From NCBI RefSeq assembly GCF_034190915.1, contig NW_026947496.1:26010001-26074000 (forward strand): a stretch of DNA of 64,000 nucleotides, given 5' to 3'. Each line of letters opens with the position of its first letter. Within the stretch, counting starts at the first letter, position 1. Below are positions 36,857 through 49,243 of this stretch, one piece after another. The notes under the pieces were generated by a model. It saw only the letters and a program-made list of their open reading frames with translations, searched no databases and was not told the DNA's origin. Made by a program: the position numbers and the translations under genes. This stretch comes from Cavia porcellus (taxonomy: Eukaryota; Chordata; Mammalia; Rodentia; Caviidae).

Positions 36857-39078
36857 TGCACTCATAGACCATGAAGTGTCCAGAAGATGTCCTCAGTCGC
36901 CAGCAGCATCTATATTGAGAATGACTTCCCAACTGGACATTTCATCTCAAAAGCAGTTGTTTTACTACTTCCAAAGTCTGATTCTCTAACCTCTAGGAGA
37001 TTCTATGAGCCACATTTAACTTCCCTGTAAATGATTTCTTACTGATATCGGGCAAATTCATGTTCTGTTGCTTGCAATCAAACATCCCACTTGGTGCCTA
37101 TGAGATTAAAATGTAAAGGTCCCTAGAATAAGAGGTGAGAATTTTAAGTTGTTGAGCCAATTTCTGCCATCAGGGCAATAAACTTAAAATTGGAGACAAA
37201 TGTGGGAAAATTGAACTATGGAATACTGTAAAAAGATGATAGAGGCCATTAAATTTTGAGAGTGAATACACTTCTCAGAGTTCCTTAAAACTAAATGAAT
37301 GCTCATTTTTCTAAATAAGGCAGATATGATACTGGTTTAAAACAGGGCTTCGTCCTGCAATCTTCTTACCTAGTGTGTGTTAGAGAAATGAAGTTTTATG
37401 TAATAAATGTTGCCATTTCTTTGTGTTTGGTATTGGATTGGAAGACTTACGTTCTGAGTTGAATCTGGGTCAGGTATTCTCTACTCTTGCAGGGTCCTTA
37501 GCTGCTCTGTCTTTGGAATGTTCGGGCTCCTTTATCAATCACTCAGGTGACCTAGTTACAAAGGATTTCTTTCTGGGACACCTAGGCTTTGAGGAACCCC
37601 AAAGGGGAAGAAAATAAAAGCATCTAAGCAAGCCTTTTTTTGTTGTGCGAGGGCTGAAGCGAGTGAATACAGGAGTCTTAAGCAGTTGTCTGGTGGGACA
37701 GAGCCAGTTAAATAAGAAGAGCTGGAAGAGCCCCCGAGAATAAAACCATTCTCTCTATAGTTTCCCTTTGTAAAGGATAAAGGTAGGTTGAGTGAACCCA
37801 GATGCTTTTTCCTGTCAGGAGGGAATTAGAACAAAGATTTCCTTTAAAGACAATATGCTCAGTACTGTCTAGTGACAGAGGAATCTCGAAAGACTTGGTT
37901 GTGATAAGGCCCCAGTAGATTCTCAGTGGAAGCACAGAGTAACTTCTCTGAACTTTTCTCCACTCGTCCTTTTGTTCCCCTGACACCTGATTTCCTCTTT
38001 CTGGCTTTGTTCCTCTGTTCTAAACCCATCTGCCCACTTTTCCTGAAATGAAACATTAGTACAAGTAGTTGAACAACCATTCAAAGAGTGAGGGCCACAG
38101 TGTTGACATGGTGAGAACTGATTTTCTTAATTAATGTTAGACTTTCTACTTGATCACAATGTTCTAAGTGCGTTTGTGAGATACTAACTTGTAGGAACTC
38201 TTCAACCAGTAAATAATACTTAAACCAGTGAAATCTTGTATTGCTCAAATAAAAGGTCAAGGTTGTGAAAATTCTTGCTGTCCACTCCAAGGAAACTACT
38301 CTCCTCACTTCCATAAACTAATTCCACTGGCTGCAGCTCTCCAGGGGACATCCTTGGCACACATTTCCCTACACATCCTAAGTGACTTTGCTCACTTCCT
38401 GTTATGAATATCATTTTTGAAATAAAATTTAACTACTTCAAATTAAATTTTGATCACCTTATCTTTTCTCCTGGTACTGTTCTCTACAATATGTTGCACC
38501 CACATGGTGGGCTGCTAAGTCTATATGGAAAACGTTTGAAACAAATGTTTGATTAAGGTAGCCTGATTCCATAAAACTGATGGCTGTGTAGACCTGGCTT
38601 TCAGCACTTTGATTCTGTGCTCTCGCCAGGATTCCTATTTCTTCATGTAAGTCTCTCAGATGTCTAGATCTAAGGATGTTTCAGCTGAGGACCATTTTCC
38701 CAGCATGTGCTCCAGGGCCGGCTTCCATGGCTGTGTCACTGTGAATCCCTCTTATTTAAGAGAACTCCTTCGATGGGCAGTCTGTGCATTGTTACTTACA
38801 TATGCCCTGCTCTGTCACAAAAATATAGTATTGTGTCCCTCCACCACAGAGCTCTTTGCTTCCTCTGTCCAGCTGTGCTCTCCAGGCCCAGGGAATCTCT
38901 ATACTACCAGCAAATTATAGCTCTCCTTTTTCAGAGTCCCTGGTGGAATGAGACTGGTCCTTATTATTCTGTGCTCTCTTTGTTTATTTCTTTGAACATA
39001 ATGCCTTCTATTTTGTCATAAGGTTCATCCATGTGGGCAAACCTAAGAGGAGTTCATATCCTACTTTTGCATCTAACT
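36857..39078. other. Unique DNA, no gene seen
   Basis: No gene recognised. Several overlapping 60-104 codon frames around 37.7-39.0 kb have no domain I recognise. Confidence 0.45.
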
Positions 39079-39283
39079 AAATGCAAGTGAGGTATAATGC
39101 ACATCCCTGCAATCCCAGCACTTGGGAAGGCTGATGCAGGAGGATTTCATGTTCCAGACTAGTCTAGGCTCCTTAATGACTTCTCAAATAAAGAAAATAA
39201 AATGAAATACTGGGCATAGGCCAGGGATATGGATCAGTGTGAGAGTATTTGGTTTAATTTCTAGCAGTGGGGGAAAAAAAAAC
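39079..39283 (+). mobile_element. B1-dID dimeric SINE
   Basis: A B1-type left unit (CCCTGCAATCCCAGCACTTG, GGCTGATGCAGGAGGATTTC, then TTCCAGACTAGTCTAGGC) is followed by an A-rich linker and a right unit related to ID (GGCCAGGGATATGGATCAGT, then TTTCTAGCAGTGGGGG) and an A-rich tail. This 7SL/tRNA chimaera is the B1-dID family known from squirrels, dormice and some other rodents. The copy is diverged, with the right-hand Pol III boxes damaged. Confidence 0.8.
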
Positions 39284-40423
39284 AAAGGAAAGCAAACCAA
39301 AAGAAACAAAACCAAAAACTATGAAAAGTTAGTGTTTTATAAATAACCTCTTTAAACAGATTATCTGGGAGAACCCAGATAATGCATAGAATTTTGCTTG
39401 ACTGTCTGAAGTACTTTATCAAAGTTTAAAATACTGCACTTTCCTTGCAGAAATCAAAGTCATGTTCCATGTGGAGGAATAAAGAGGATGATGTCCAGCC
39501 AACCAGATTCAGCTTCCATTTCGGAGCAGCAGTTGCTGTCAGTTCTTCTGGGGAGCAGAGGTGCTATTTCTCCCATCACTCCTGTCCCTCGGTCCAAGGT
39601 CCTGTTGCTTCCCTTAATTGCTTCTGGTTTATTTGTTAGTACTTGACAGTTTATTAAGGCACAGAGAAACTGTGGTGATTTATCATTAAGCATCCACTAT
39701 AATTACATTTCCACACACGTAGGCGCTTGTCAGCCTCACAACTCAGCTCAATATTGCATAAGCTAATGTTAGTAGGATATTAACAACTATTAGATGCTAG
39801 GCAGAGCAATCTGTTCTTTCATTAAGCGATAAGTAACATTCAGGGATGTGCTACTGAGGAATTGACAAGCACGTAAAACCCAGAGGGCAGGAGATGCAAC
39901 AATAAAGCTGACCACTGCTCCACTGTCCTGTCACAGAGACAGCCCTTGCACCTCCCCCACAGCCTGGCCATGAAGAGGCCTTGAAGTCTAGACCGAGGGA
40001 GAAGCATTTACATGTACTAGACACTGAGAAACTCAGAGTCTCATAATAATGTCCCTCGTGGGAGCAAATCCTGAGGATTTGAGAGGGAAGCTATCCATTA
40101 TAGTGCAGTCAGCCTCTCTCTCCCAGACTGTGTTTCTCAGTCCACCCACAGGTCCAGCCCCAGTGAGACCCAGTCTGGGCCATGTGAGGTCCTGTCTACA
40201 TCAGGGTGATGACAATTCTGGCCAGTGCTTCTTTAGATTCACAAGATGGGATTGGAAGAGGTGGTTGATGGTGGAATAACAGAGTATCTCCCTCAGATTC
40301 TCATAAACAAATCCAAGAAGGGAATGGTGAGTTGTTTAGTTTCTTCTTCTTTTTTTCTGAAGGGATAACAGTACTAGAGAGGGAACTAAGCCAAATTCCC
40401 AACCATTTTTACTTTTCATGTTA

Positions 40424-40530
40424 AAGCAAAACCAACCTCACTCATTAAGTTGCTCAGGCTGGCCTCAAACTTGCCATCCTTCTGCCTCAGCCTTCCACAG
40501 TGCTGGGGTTGTGTCACCCCACCCAGCTGA
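40424..40530 (-). mobile_element. B1-type SINE, antisense
   Basis: The reverse complement reads GCTGGGTGGGGTGACACAAC, CCCAGCACTGTGGAAGGCTG, AGGCAGAAGGATGGCAAGTT and GAGGCCAGCCTGAGCAACTT. The AGCAACTTAATGAG ending is typical of the left unit of B1-dID. The right ID-like unit is absent. Confidence 0.82.
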
Positions 40531-41739
40531 GTTTCTGAATTAATATTTTCTTGTGCTCTTTCAAATTAATGGTACTACCACCTATATGGACAATACCAAT
40601 GGACCATAACAGACCTACAAAAATTTGTAAGTCCCATATTAGGAGACTCAAAGCGCTTAAAAATGTCTGGAAAGATACAAAACAATGGAAATCCAGGAGA
40701 AACTGTAAATTATCTGAAGTGTATAATTTGTTGGGAGGATTTGAAGATGTAAGCACCAGGTGTGTGTCTTACACCATCTGCTTTCTTCTCAGCTTCCTTT
40801 GAGAATAATTGACAAATTACACATCTCCCAGACTAGTGCTCCTGGTCACTTGTTGCAGCTATCACTAGTTTTCTAAGTTTATTAAATAGTGAAAGATGAA
40901 GATTTAGGGCCTCATCAGACTCTCCCAGCCCCACTAGGCACCCTGTACCTTCCCAAAGGAGAGTTGTCTTTTCCCTAAAAACACATTTCATGTCTTGCTT
41001 TTCATGTCAGTGTGTTGTGATGCAAGTTTGAAAAGCAAGTTATTGCTGGTTTCTCAACCACACTTTCTAAAGCAAGGAGGAGTGCTGCATTTTACCTGCA
41101 GGAAAGTTCTCCTTTGTTGGCTCGTGCTTTGCTCTTCTCACTTGTGTTTTGCTTATCCCGCTGCATGTGGGAGCTACTTGGTAAGATTCCACAACATGGT
41201 GTATGCATGGTGCAGAGCCCACGATACAACCCTGTCCTCTTTCCCACAGCTCACATCATGAGCCATTCCCCAGCTTTCCCTCCTCTTACATCATGAGAGG
41301 AACAGAGCTCCCCTGATACTTGGGGATGGTGAATTCTCTTAGTCTCCCAAAATTGCTTCTGTATTTTGGATTTCTTATTATTTTGGGCTCAGCATCTTGC
41401 TGCTGGTGAAAGGAGACTTTAAAGCTATACAAAGGTCTCTTTTGTCATCTTAGTTAAGCATTACCACTCAGATATGTTGTAGTCACCTATTAAAAATTAT
41501 GAACAATTGATTGATTTTAATAATTGGTACTTGAACTACTGATTTGTCACTGTCTTGTACATATATAGCTCCCTCTGGACTCATATCAAGGTAGGAACAA
41601 TGGGACCATTGAAGGTTGGGAGCCTGCTACAATCGCATGGCCAAAACACAGTTTGTTAAAGGGCTTCATCTTGATTCAGTGGATCAAGTTTAACTGTTCT
41701 CTTTTAGACCTCTATAAAATTCATAAAAATTCCTCCTCA
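40531..41739. other. Unique DNA, no gene seen
   Basis: No gene or repeat recognised. Confidence 0.45.
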
Positions 41740-41977
41740 TTTGGTCACTAATGAGCTGTAAGAAGAGCTGTGTTTATTTCACTTATGAGTATAGTCTCAA
41801 GTTGCTTCCATCTACTTATAAAACGCTCAACATTATCCTTTTTATAGCTGAGTAATATTCTATTGTATACAAATACCATATCCTTTCATCTATTCTGTGG
41901 TTGACGTACATTTTGGTTGTTTCCAAGATTTAGCTATTACAAATTGTGCCGCTCTAATGATGGGTGCACATGCATGC
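41740..41977 (-). mobile_element. L1 ORF2 3' fragment, antisense
   Basis: On the plus strand TTTATTTCACTTATGAG, TTTTTATAGCTGAGTAATAT, TCTATTGTATACAAATACCA, and GATTTAGCTATTACAAATTG with GTGCCGCTCTAATGATGGGTG are the complement of the last part of L1 ORF2 (the stretch that in the sense L1 at 52.45 kb encodes MFIAAQFVIARSWKQP). The match ends abruptly at the start of copy B of the unidentified repeat. Confidence 0.75.
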
Positions 41978-42196
41978 TAGATAACTATACTACTAGTTCT
42001 CTGTTAGTTATCAAAAATAATAGTTTATAATATCATTGTTTGATCATTTTTTATTACTAGGTCTTGTAACTTGAACAACTATTTATAAGATAACGATATG
42101 CAGTATATTAACTAGTGTCGATTTCTCACTGTTGGTTTTAAAATTCTGTATTATTTCTATCCTTTCTTTCTGTTTCACTTTTTTAAAATTAAAAAA
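41978..42196 (+). repeat. Unidentified dispersed repeat, copy B
   Basis: Second copy of the repeat at 21936-22152, in the same orientation and colinear along its full length with moderate divergence and small indels. It sits between the antisense L1 fragment and a sense ID element. Strand is arbitrary. Confidence 0.75.
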
Positions 42197-42240
42197 AGCA
42201 TTAGAAAGAGAGAAGAGCTGGACCAGCAGTATTCTCAGTA

Positions 42241-42365
42241 TACTGCTGAGAATTTAGCTCAGCAGTATAAACACCTGCCTGGCAAGCGAGAGCTCATGAG
42301 TTCAATTCCTGGTACTGAAAAAAAGACAAAACAAAACAAAACAAACAAACAAACAAGCAAAACCA
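42241..42365 (+). mobile_element. ID SINE with CAAAA tail
   Basis: A sense ID element: GCTGAGAATTTAGCTCAGCA (A box), CACCTGCCTGGCAAGCGAGA, then CATGAGTTCAATTCCTGG (B box) and GTACTGAAAAAAAG. The tail has evolved into CAAAA/CAAA units, and a (GA)n run follows. The 5' end lies in a small cluster of inverted repeats described in the findings. Confidence 0.88.
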
Positions 42366-42371
42366 AAATAA

Positions 42372-42394
42372 AAGAGAGAGAGAGAGAGAGAGAG
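42372..42394. repeat. (GA)n microsatellite
   Basis: Short GA run directly after the ID tail. GAAAGAGAGAAGAG also occurs before the element (about 42204-42217), so the run may have grown from the downstream target duplication. Confidence 0.9.
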
Positions 42395-44979
42395 GCTATA
42401 TTAGTGCATGCATGTTCATTTTGTTTTTTGAAATATCACTATCCATAGTTTTCTTAGCTATACTGCAAATGCCTCAAAGAAAAACATGATCTAGCCTTCA
42501 TATTTGTGGATGCTAACACAGTGCATATGTGTACTTAATGTTCAACAAGTGTTTATTAAATATAATTGATGACTACACATTAACATTAATAGTCAAAAAG
42601 GCTAATTTGCTCTCTATAATTTTGTTCTATTTATCTCCATTTTCATATTTGAAAGAATAACATTGAGTTATTTCTTGTCTTCTTTTTGACCTTTCCATTT
42701 GAATTTTAAATGAATACATCCTTTGTACGTTTGGTTCAGAAATTATATTATCACTGATAGAAAGGTTGGAAAGATAGAAACATTCTTCTTATAGTTTGTT
42801 TTCAGTAGGACTATCAGCTCAGTAGCCTGATCTGTTAATGAGTGACATTATTAAATGAATGAAAATAAAACTAGACCTTTGAATTAAAAAGCTATGTAAC
42901 AATGTTATTTTGTTTACAATTTTAGAGAAGCTGAAGCTTAATTGGGCTGCAATGTAGGTAGAAAATTCTGTCAGTGTTTTGGCGTAACATGAAGGAGAGA
43001 GATGTTCTTATCTTTCCCATTTCTGTACTTATCTTCATAGAGTTCTCACATTTTCTATTACCGTTACACAGTAAGAGGCAAATGGATTTTTTATTCTGGT
43101 GAGCTTAAATGTGACCAGTGGAAACATTTTTATGGGGAGAAATCACATCCCATATTAAACCTTTGTAAAGAAATAGCTTGTGTACTTTGACTATGCTGTG
43201 TGTACCCCTACAGTAATAAAGGCTTAAGTGGAGATCACTAGACAATGCTCCCAACAGCAAGCCTTATTTTCTTAAATACAGTGTTTGAGAAGGAATTTAA
43301 ATCTGGATTCAAACTTGGATATAAATTCTAACTTCATTCCTTATGCAGGGTACTCTTAGGAAAGCAATACACAAACTTTAACAAAGATGGGCCAGCCATT
43401 CACCAAAAATCTCTTGTGTCCATTTCATGGAGAGGTTTACAGGACACGGATTCAATTTTTCAAGAGGCAAGTTACCAGTTCTCAGGGACGGAATCAGAGA
43501 ATGAATGCTATTTTTAGGCTGATGGGATTCAGAAGTAGCTGTGTCACCCCACCTGTCTTTTTCCTATCTCTTGCACAGAGATATTGGAAGTCAAATATGA
43601 ACACTATGGATTCACGGCACTGCAGAGCCTCAGCTTTGACTCACTGCCTGAAGACCTTGTTCTCAGCACTCTCCTTGAATTGTGGGTAAGAGAAAGGAAA
43701 GGATTTCATTATTTTAGCCAGCAAGATGGAGGGGTCATTTGTTCTAATAGCTAGTATTACCTTAACTACCATTGCCATTAAACTTCCATTTTTCTCATGG
43801 ATAAAGAAGGGCAAAGGATTTATTCTTCATAAATTCAGTGAATAACAGGGTTCTATATGACTTACAGCAAGAGATAGAACACAAAACAAAGAGAGAGCTC
43901 TCAACAATGTTAGTTATTAATGATAGGAGGGCTTACTGTTATGTTCATATGCTCTAAATTTTACTACCACCGACACTTCTAGAGGACAAATAGTAGCAGG
44001 CATCAAGGATAAATAAATGTGAAATATAAATTAATCCTGAGAATATAGTGAATGATGTCATGTTTCCCCTGTGGGTTGGGCATAGGTCTTGGTTATTTCA
44101 TTTTGTTGCATGAAATATGCCTTGGGAAACAATTCCCCGAAATTAAGTTAGACAATAAGTGTTGGGTACAACCATAAAAATAGAATCAGACCACATTGCC
44201 AGCATTTGCACAGCACTCCATCTTCTTTGCTTCTCATGTTTTAAGAGATCCATTTGCAATCATATATCCTCTCTAGCATAATGTGTTGTGATGTTAAGAT
44301 TGTTATATAGTAAATTTGGATAATGAAGTTGATATGAACAACTATAGTTAAAAATCTCATTTAGTAATATCATTTATATTTTTTTCTTTTCTATCCAACA
44401 AAGAATTAAGAGAAAATAACAGAAGGTAAAAAGGAACAAAATATAAGTATTTATTCAAAAAAGTAATCAAAATATAAGTAGTTATTCAAAAACGTTTTGT
44501 GAAGTCAAAATAGGGTATGGATGTGTGCAACAAAGTAAAGGAGTCTGACCCCATGTTACATATTCTGATTTAAGATAGATCTGCAACGTGAGCAGGTTGT
44601 ATTTCGGTCATTAATTTCATGGGCACAAACTGTCACTACATACAGTGTGTTTTGCTTGTAACAGGAGTATCAAACTGAAGCCTGTCTATCATGTGTGTTA
44701 TCCAACCTATTGGGTTCTGTCGGATAATGTTGGGGTGAATTACTGAGAGCCTCAGGCAAGCTGTAGGACCCAATCTAAAAGATCACCGATAAACGCATGG
44801 CTTGGGGATACTAACATGCAGAAGCCTCTAGAAAATCAAGGAAATCTGTGATAATCAGTTCATTTATACTTGAAAATTATTTTGTTTTCATCATTTTCTC
44901 TTGAAGCATTTTGTTTCTAGCAGATAAACAGATGAACAATAGCAGAATACAAATGAACATTCATAACTTCTCTCTGTCA

Positions 44980-44992
<13 letters not shown>
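42395..44992. other. Unique AT-rich DNA, no gene seen
   Basis: No gene recognised in about 2.6 kb. A 100-codon frame at 43387-43689 has no recognisable domain. Confidence 0.45.
44436..44492. repeat. 31-bp tandem duplication
   Basis: AACAAAATATAAGTATTTAT plus TCAAAAAAGT is followed by a second copy beginning ATCAAAATATAAGTAGTTAT; period about 31 bases, few differences. Confidence 0.8.

Positions 44993-45020
<28 letters not shown>
44993..45020. repeat. (AT)n microsatellite
   Basis: Fourteen uninterrupted AT units. Confidence 0.95.
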
Positions 45021-45023
<3 letters not shown>

Positions 45024-47554
45024 CTTTCAGAACTGTTGGCATAGTTGTTTGACTACATTATTTGCACCTATGACAGCACAGAGTACCGTGGTGTGAGAAT
45101 ATGGAAAGGACTGTGTTTACTTCATGAAGAACACAAAGCAAAGAAAAGGGATGTGGAAGGGTCTCCACATTCTCTTTGTGGGCTCCATTCCAATGATTTA
45201 ACTTTCACTATGCCTCACTTCCTAGAGACTTACCGTAGTGCCAAAGGTTGGTTACCATGAATTGAGTCCATGGGCCTTTGGGAGACATTTAAGATTCTTA
45301 TCACAGGGCTTCCAGATGGAACTCAAAATCCTGAAGGTTACTTGATTTACTACTTTTCCATCCTGAACGTATTATACATTCTCCTTGGTCATCAGTTTCT
45401 TTGCTGATGAAACAAAAAGAGTAATTATCTTTGTAAGCCATTGAGAATATTTAATAAAATGCAAGATGAAGGTAATTATATTAGTATAAAAACATTATAT
45501 TGTGTATCAAATTGAACACTATAGGTTCAGTACAAGTACATCTCAGTTTTACCCATTAGGTGTTTTATTTTTTTTTACTGATTTTTATCAGAAAGTTAAG
45601 TTGTTTTCCTGCATTTGGTTTCATATTCTCACAAACAAGATTTTATTTTTTATGTCAACACTTTATTTTTATAGCAATCACAAGTCTTTTTCTTTGAGAA
45701 ACAATATACATAGTACTATAACTAAGATATGTATGATTTGTATCATCTTTCATGGATTTAATGGGCATTTAATGGAGTTTAAATACTTGTAGTTTATCAC
45801 AAAGTTTCTTTTGCTTCAGAAAACTGAGGAAACCTGTGAGAATGCTTGGTTGTAAATTGCTGATGTTCTCTTCGAGGAGGAGGAAAGACACAGAGACATA
45901 AATGGTTTGGTGACCGTCTTCTACAGCATCATCTCTGCTTCTCATTTTGCCTGAGTGCTTTGAACACTGGGTACTTACGTATATTTTCTTGAGTCAATGA
46001 GTGGTTTTTTGGTTATTCATTTGTGAATAATCTGTCAATTTCTCTCTGTTACAATACGATTTTTTTTTTTTTTTTTTTTTTTTTTGCGATGCAAATCCAA
46101 GGCTCATCTTGAATATGGTATGCAAACACCTTTAGTTTAGCTCAGAGGACAGAAATTGTTAAGCTTCAGGAAAACTTTGCTTGCCCAGGGCTTGCTCTGT
46201 TTAGACTTGGGCTGTAAATACACACTTCTCCACAGTCACTTCAGGTGTGCAAATACTACTTTAAAAACCCAACTGCACAGTTGTTGCTAAAGTTTTTAAA
46301 AAATGTTCTTATTTAATTCATGGCTATGCTCTCCATTCTTACTTGTCCTTTAATAGCATTTTTAAAAACCAATTCTTCTACAGCCAATGTATCTTTCTTT
46401 AGTTTTCTCATTACTGATATTGGAACAGTGTCATTCTCCCTCAAAAAATGATGGCTTTCTGCCATCTTTGCTCATTTTTGGTTTATTTTTTATACTTCCT
46501 TGGCCATGGAGAGCACAATGTAGAATTTTCAGATTTTCCTTGATCTGGTTTAAGGATGAAGGTGAGGGATGGAAAGGGGTGCAGACCTCTTGGTCGAGTG
46601 ATGTCACTTTGTAGAACATGTCTTTCTCCTAGTGTCAGGAGGGCCTGGTCATCTTGCTTCTGGTTCCCTGCAGAACATTTCAAGAGGAACAATTTCCAGC
46701 TTCTCCAGCTTTGCACAGTTGCAAAGCTCTGTCTGTTAATTTTTGATAGTGAGAATGATTACTACCTTTAATTCTGAATTAAAGAAATTCAGGTTTCTGG
46801 ACCTATTTTAATAGCACAATAGTACAAGAGCAACATACTGATGTTCCCTTTAAAACCAAATCACAGTTATCCAGTGTTGATTTTGAACAGTTCAGCATTG
46901 GAAATTAGATGATATTTTATTAGTGACCTTTCATAGCATTTAACACATGATAAATTTTGTTCTAAGATTTTACAGATATTATCCTAGTTATCTGTATAAC
47001 AATATTTGAAGGTATTATTTTATTCCTTTCTTTTTACAATGTTTTATTAGCATATATTTGTGATACATATTAAATACATTCATTGTGGTGAATTGGTGAG
47101 GACCACTACTACCAAGTATATCCACTGCCAATTTAAATTTTTTACGTTACAACATATTTTAGTTTGCTTTCATTTAATATTATCTGAACTTCAACTGCAG
47201 CAATTTATATAAAAATTCTCATATGGGTTTTGATAGTTACTTAGTTTTTCAAGTTTAGAGAGGCACAGGGGTTTTAGTATGACCTAGGCTATTTATCAAT
47301 CACCTTCTGCATGTGTCACTTTGAAGATCTTTGCCTTTTCTTTGAATATCAGTCTATCACATACAAAGACTTTTCAGTAAATATTGTGATTTGCTTTAAA
47401 GAAAGCAATTGTTTCAGAAGAGTAGTAGAAAATTTTGAAATTGACATTTTGAAGGGAAACGTGAATAATAAGAAATTAATTTCAATTACAAGGAAAATAA
47501 AACTTTTGTCTAGAGGAGAGTAAACAGTCTGACAAAGAAGAAAACAAATAGCAA

Positions 47555-47557
<3 letters not shown>
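45021..47557. other. Mostly unique DNA, no gene seen
   Basis: No gene recognised. 47030-47150 (CATTGTGGTGAATTGG, CCACTACTACC) might be an old LINE 3' end but I cannot assign it. Confidence 0.4.
46060..46150 (-). mobile_element. T26 run with degenerate ID-like SINE
   Basis: A run of 26 T is followed by GCGATGCAAATCCAAGGCTC, then TATGGTATGCAAACACC and TTTAGCTCAGAGG. In reverse complement this follows the order of an ID/dID unit ending in poly(A), but the A box and B box are both badly damaged. The T-run is certain; the SINE call is tentative. Confidence 0.42.

Positions 47558-47604
<47 letters not shown>
47558..47604. repeat. (GA)n microsatellite
   Basis: About 47 bases of uninterrupted AG/GA, followed by a short TG run and GCATGCATGC. 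Confidence 0.97.
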
Positions 47605-47607
<3 letters not shown>

Positions 47608-48032
47608 TGTGTGTGCATGCATGCCCACATTCTACACTTTCCAACATAAGTTAACACTAAAATGATGCCATAAGTGCATCTTTTCTGCTGGAATGAAGAG
47701 GTTTTCTAGCTGAAATACTTCACTGTTATCCAAGTACAGCAGTCTGGACTCTTCCCTGTATTTAGAAGTGCTTTGCTGAGATAAGAAATTTGAGCGATGC
47801 CTGGCAACTTTTGTTTTTCAAAATCTAAGACCTTTTGTTACATTTGGAGATGAAGAATCTTCTTTCTTTGGTATTTTCTGTTAGTGGCTCTAAGAGACTT
47901 TGCAACTAAGACTCAAAAATATGTTCCTAGAGATGCTTGTTAACAACTTAACATTTATAAGCTTATACAGAGCAAACCATTTCAAAACAGACTAAAGACA
48001 CTTTAAATCCATCCAAAGAAACCTTAGGAGCT

Positions 48033-48893
48033 ATGTACATAGAAGGAAACATATGCCATACACCTGAAATACGTGAAATTATAGCAACCGAAATAAAGAA
48101 ACAACTCCAGAAAGCTTTAAAGGAATTCAAAGTAGAAATAATCTCCCAGGTAAAAGAAGAAATGATAAAAGAAATGAAAGAGATGCTTTCTAATTTTTAT
48201 CATAGTCTAAAGAAGACATAGTTAAAAAATTGGAGGAACTAAACAAAAAGGTAGAATCCCTGAATGAACAATAACAAGGAATCAGGAAATAATTCAACAG
48301 GTGCAAGATTATGCAAAGAGAAACAACATAGGATTGATAGGGATAAATTAAAAAGAAGGGAACAAAACAAAGGATGTCAAGAGAATATTTAGAGAAATAA
48401 TAGCTGGAAATTTCTCAAACATGAGAATGGAAACTGATATCACGATCAGTGAAGCATATAGAACTCCAAATAGTCATAACCAAAATTAAACTACACTCAG
48501 ATATATAATAATTACCATCCCAGAAATCCAAATAAGAATAGAATATTAAAAGCTGTCAGAAAGAAAAGACAGATCAGCTATAAAGGAAAATCTATCAGAA
48601 TCACAACAGACTTTTCAGCATAAACAAAGTCAAGAAGAGCATGGAGTGAAGTATTTCAGATTCTAAAGGAAAATGATTTCCAACCTAGACTGATGTACCC
48701 TGCAAAACTGTCCTTTAGAATTGATGGAGAAATAAGATACTTCCACGACAAAGAACAGCTGAAGAACTTCATGATCACCAAGCCAACCCTGCAAAGAATA
48801 CTGAAAGACAGTTTAGATACACATAGGAAAAAAACACTAAACAAAGCAGACAAACAGAATGGAAAGATAAAGATGCAACAGCAGAAAGATAAC
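48033..48893 (+). pseudogene. L1 ORF1 remnant
   Basis: ORF1p is the RNA-binding chaperone of L1, normally a trimer with an N-terminal coiled coil, an RRM and a C-terminal domain. Here 48033-48221 encodes part of the coiled coil (heptad-like, Lys/Glu-rich, ending SNFYHSLKKT). The RRM region follows, broken by stops in all frames but recognisable as RILKAVRKKRQ and YKGKSIRITTDFSA. Then the C-terminal domain is clean from about 48640: ENDFQPRLMYPAKLSF, DGEIRYFHDKEQL and TKPTLQRILKDS. Unusually, no stop codon separates this C-terminal frame from ORF2. The upstream end is the L1 truncation point. Confidence 0.88.
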
Positions 48894-49103
48894 ATGTCAA
48901 CAATAAACCAATATAGAACAGTTATAACCATTAATGTAAATGGTCTCAATTCACCAATTAAAAGAAACAGACTGGCAGAATGGATCAAGAAACAACATTT
49001 AACCATATGCTGTCTACAAGAAACCTATCTAACCCAAAAGGATACTCACAGACTGAAAGTCAAAGGGTGGAAAACAATACTTCATGCAACAGGATCCTCC
49101 CAC

Positions 49104-49127
49104 AAAAAAAAAAAAAAAAAAAAAAAA
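49104..49127 (+). repeat. A24 run inside L1 endonuclease
   Basis: Twenty-four A where L1 normally encodes a short Lys-containing loop before AGVAILI. It is probably a slippage expansion of a lysine codon run after insertion. Confidence 0.95.
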
Positions 49128-49240
49128 GCAGTGGTAGCTATTTTGTTTGCAGACAAAATGAACTTCAAACCAATAATGATCAGAAGAGATAAAGAAGGTC
49201 ACTGTGTACAGGTTAGGGCAAAACTTCAACAGTAAGAGAT

Positions 49241-49243
<3 letters not shown>

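Noticed and set aside
36607..36932. Ser/Leu/Phe-rich minus-strand frames
   Set aside because: They are translations of the homopurine repeat, in two frames at once.
7139..42365. ID elements as tRNA genes
   Set aside because: They keep A and B boxes but lack a tRNA acceptor stem and cloverleaf and have A-rich tails; they are SINEs.
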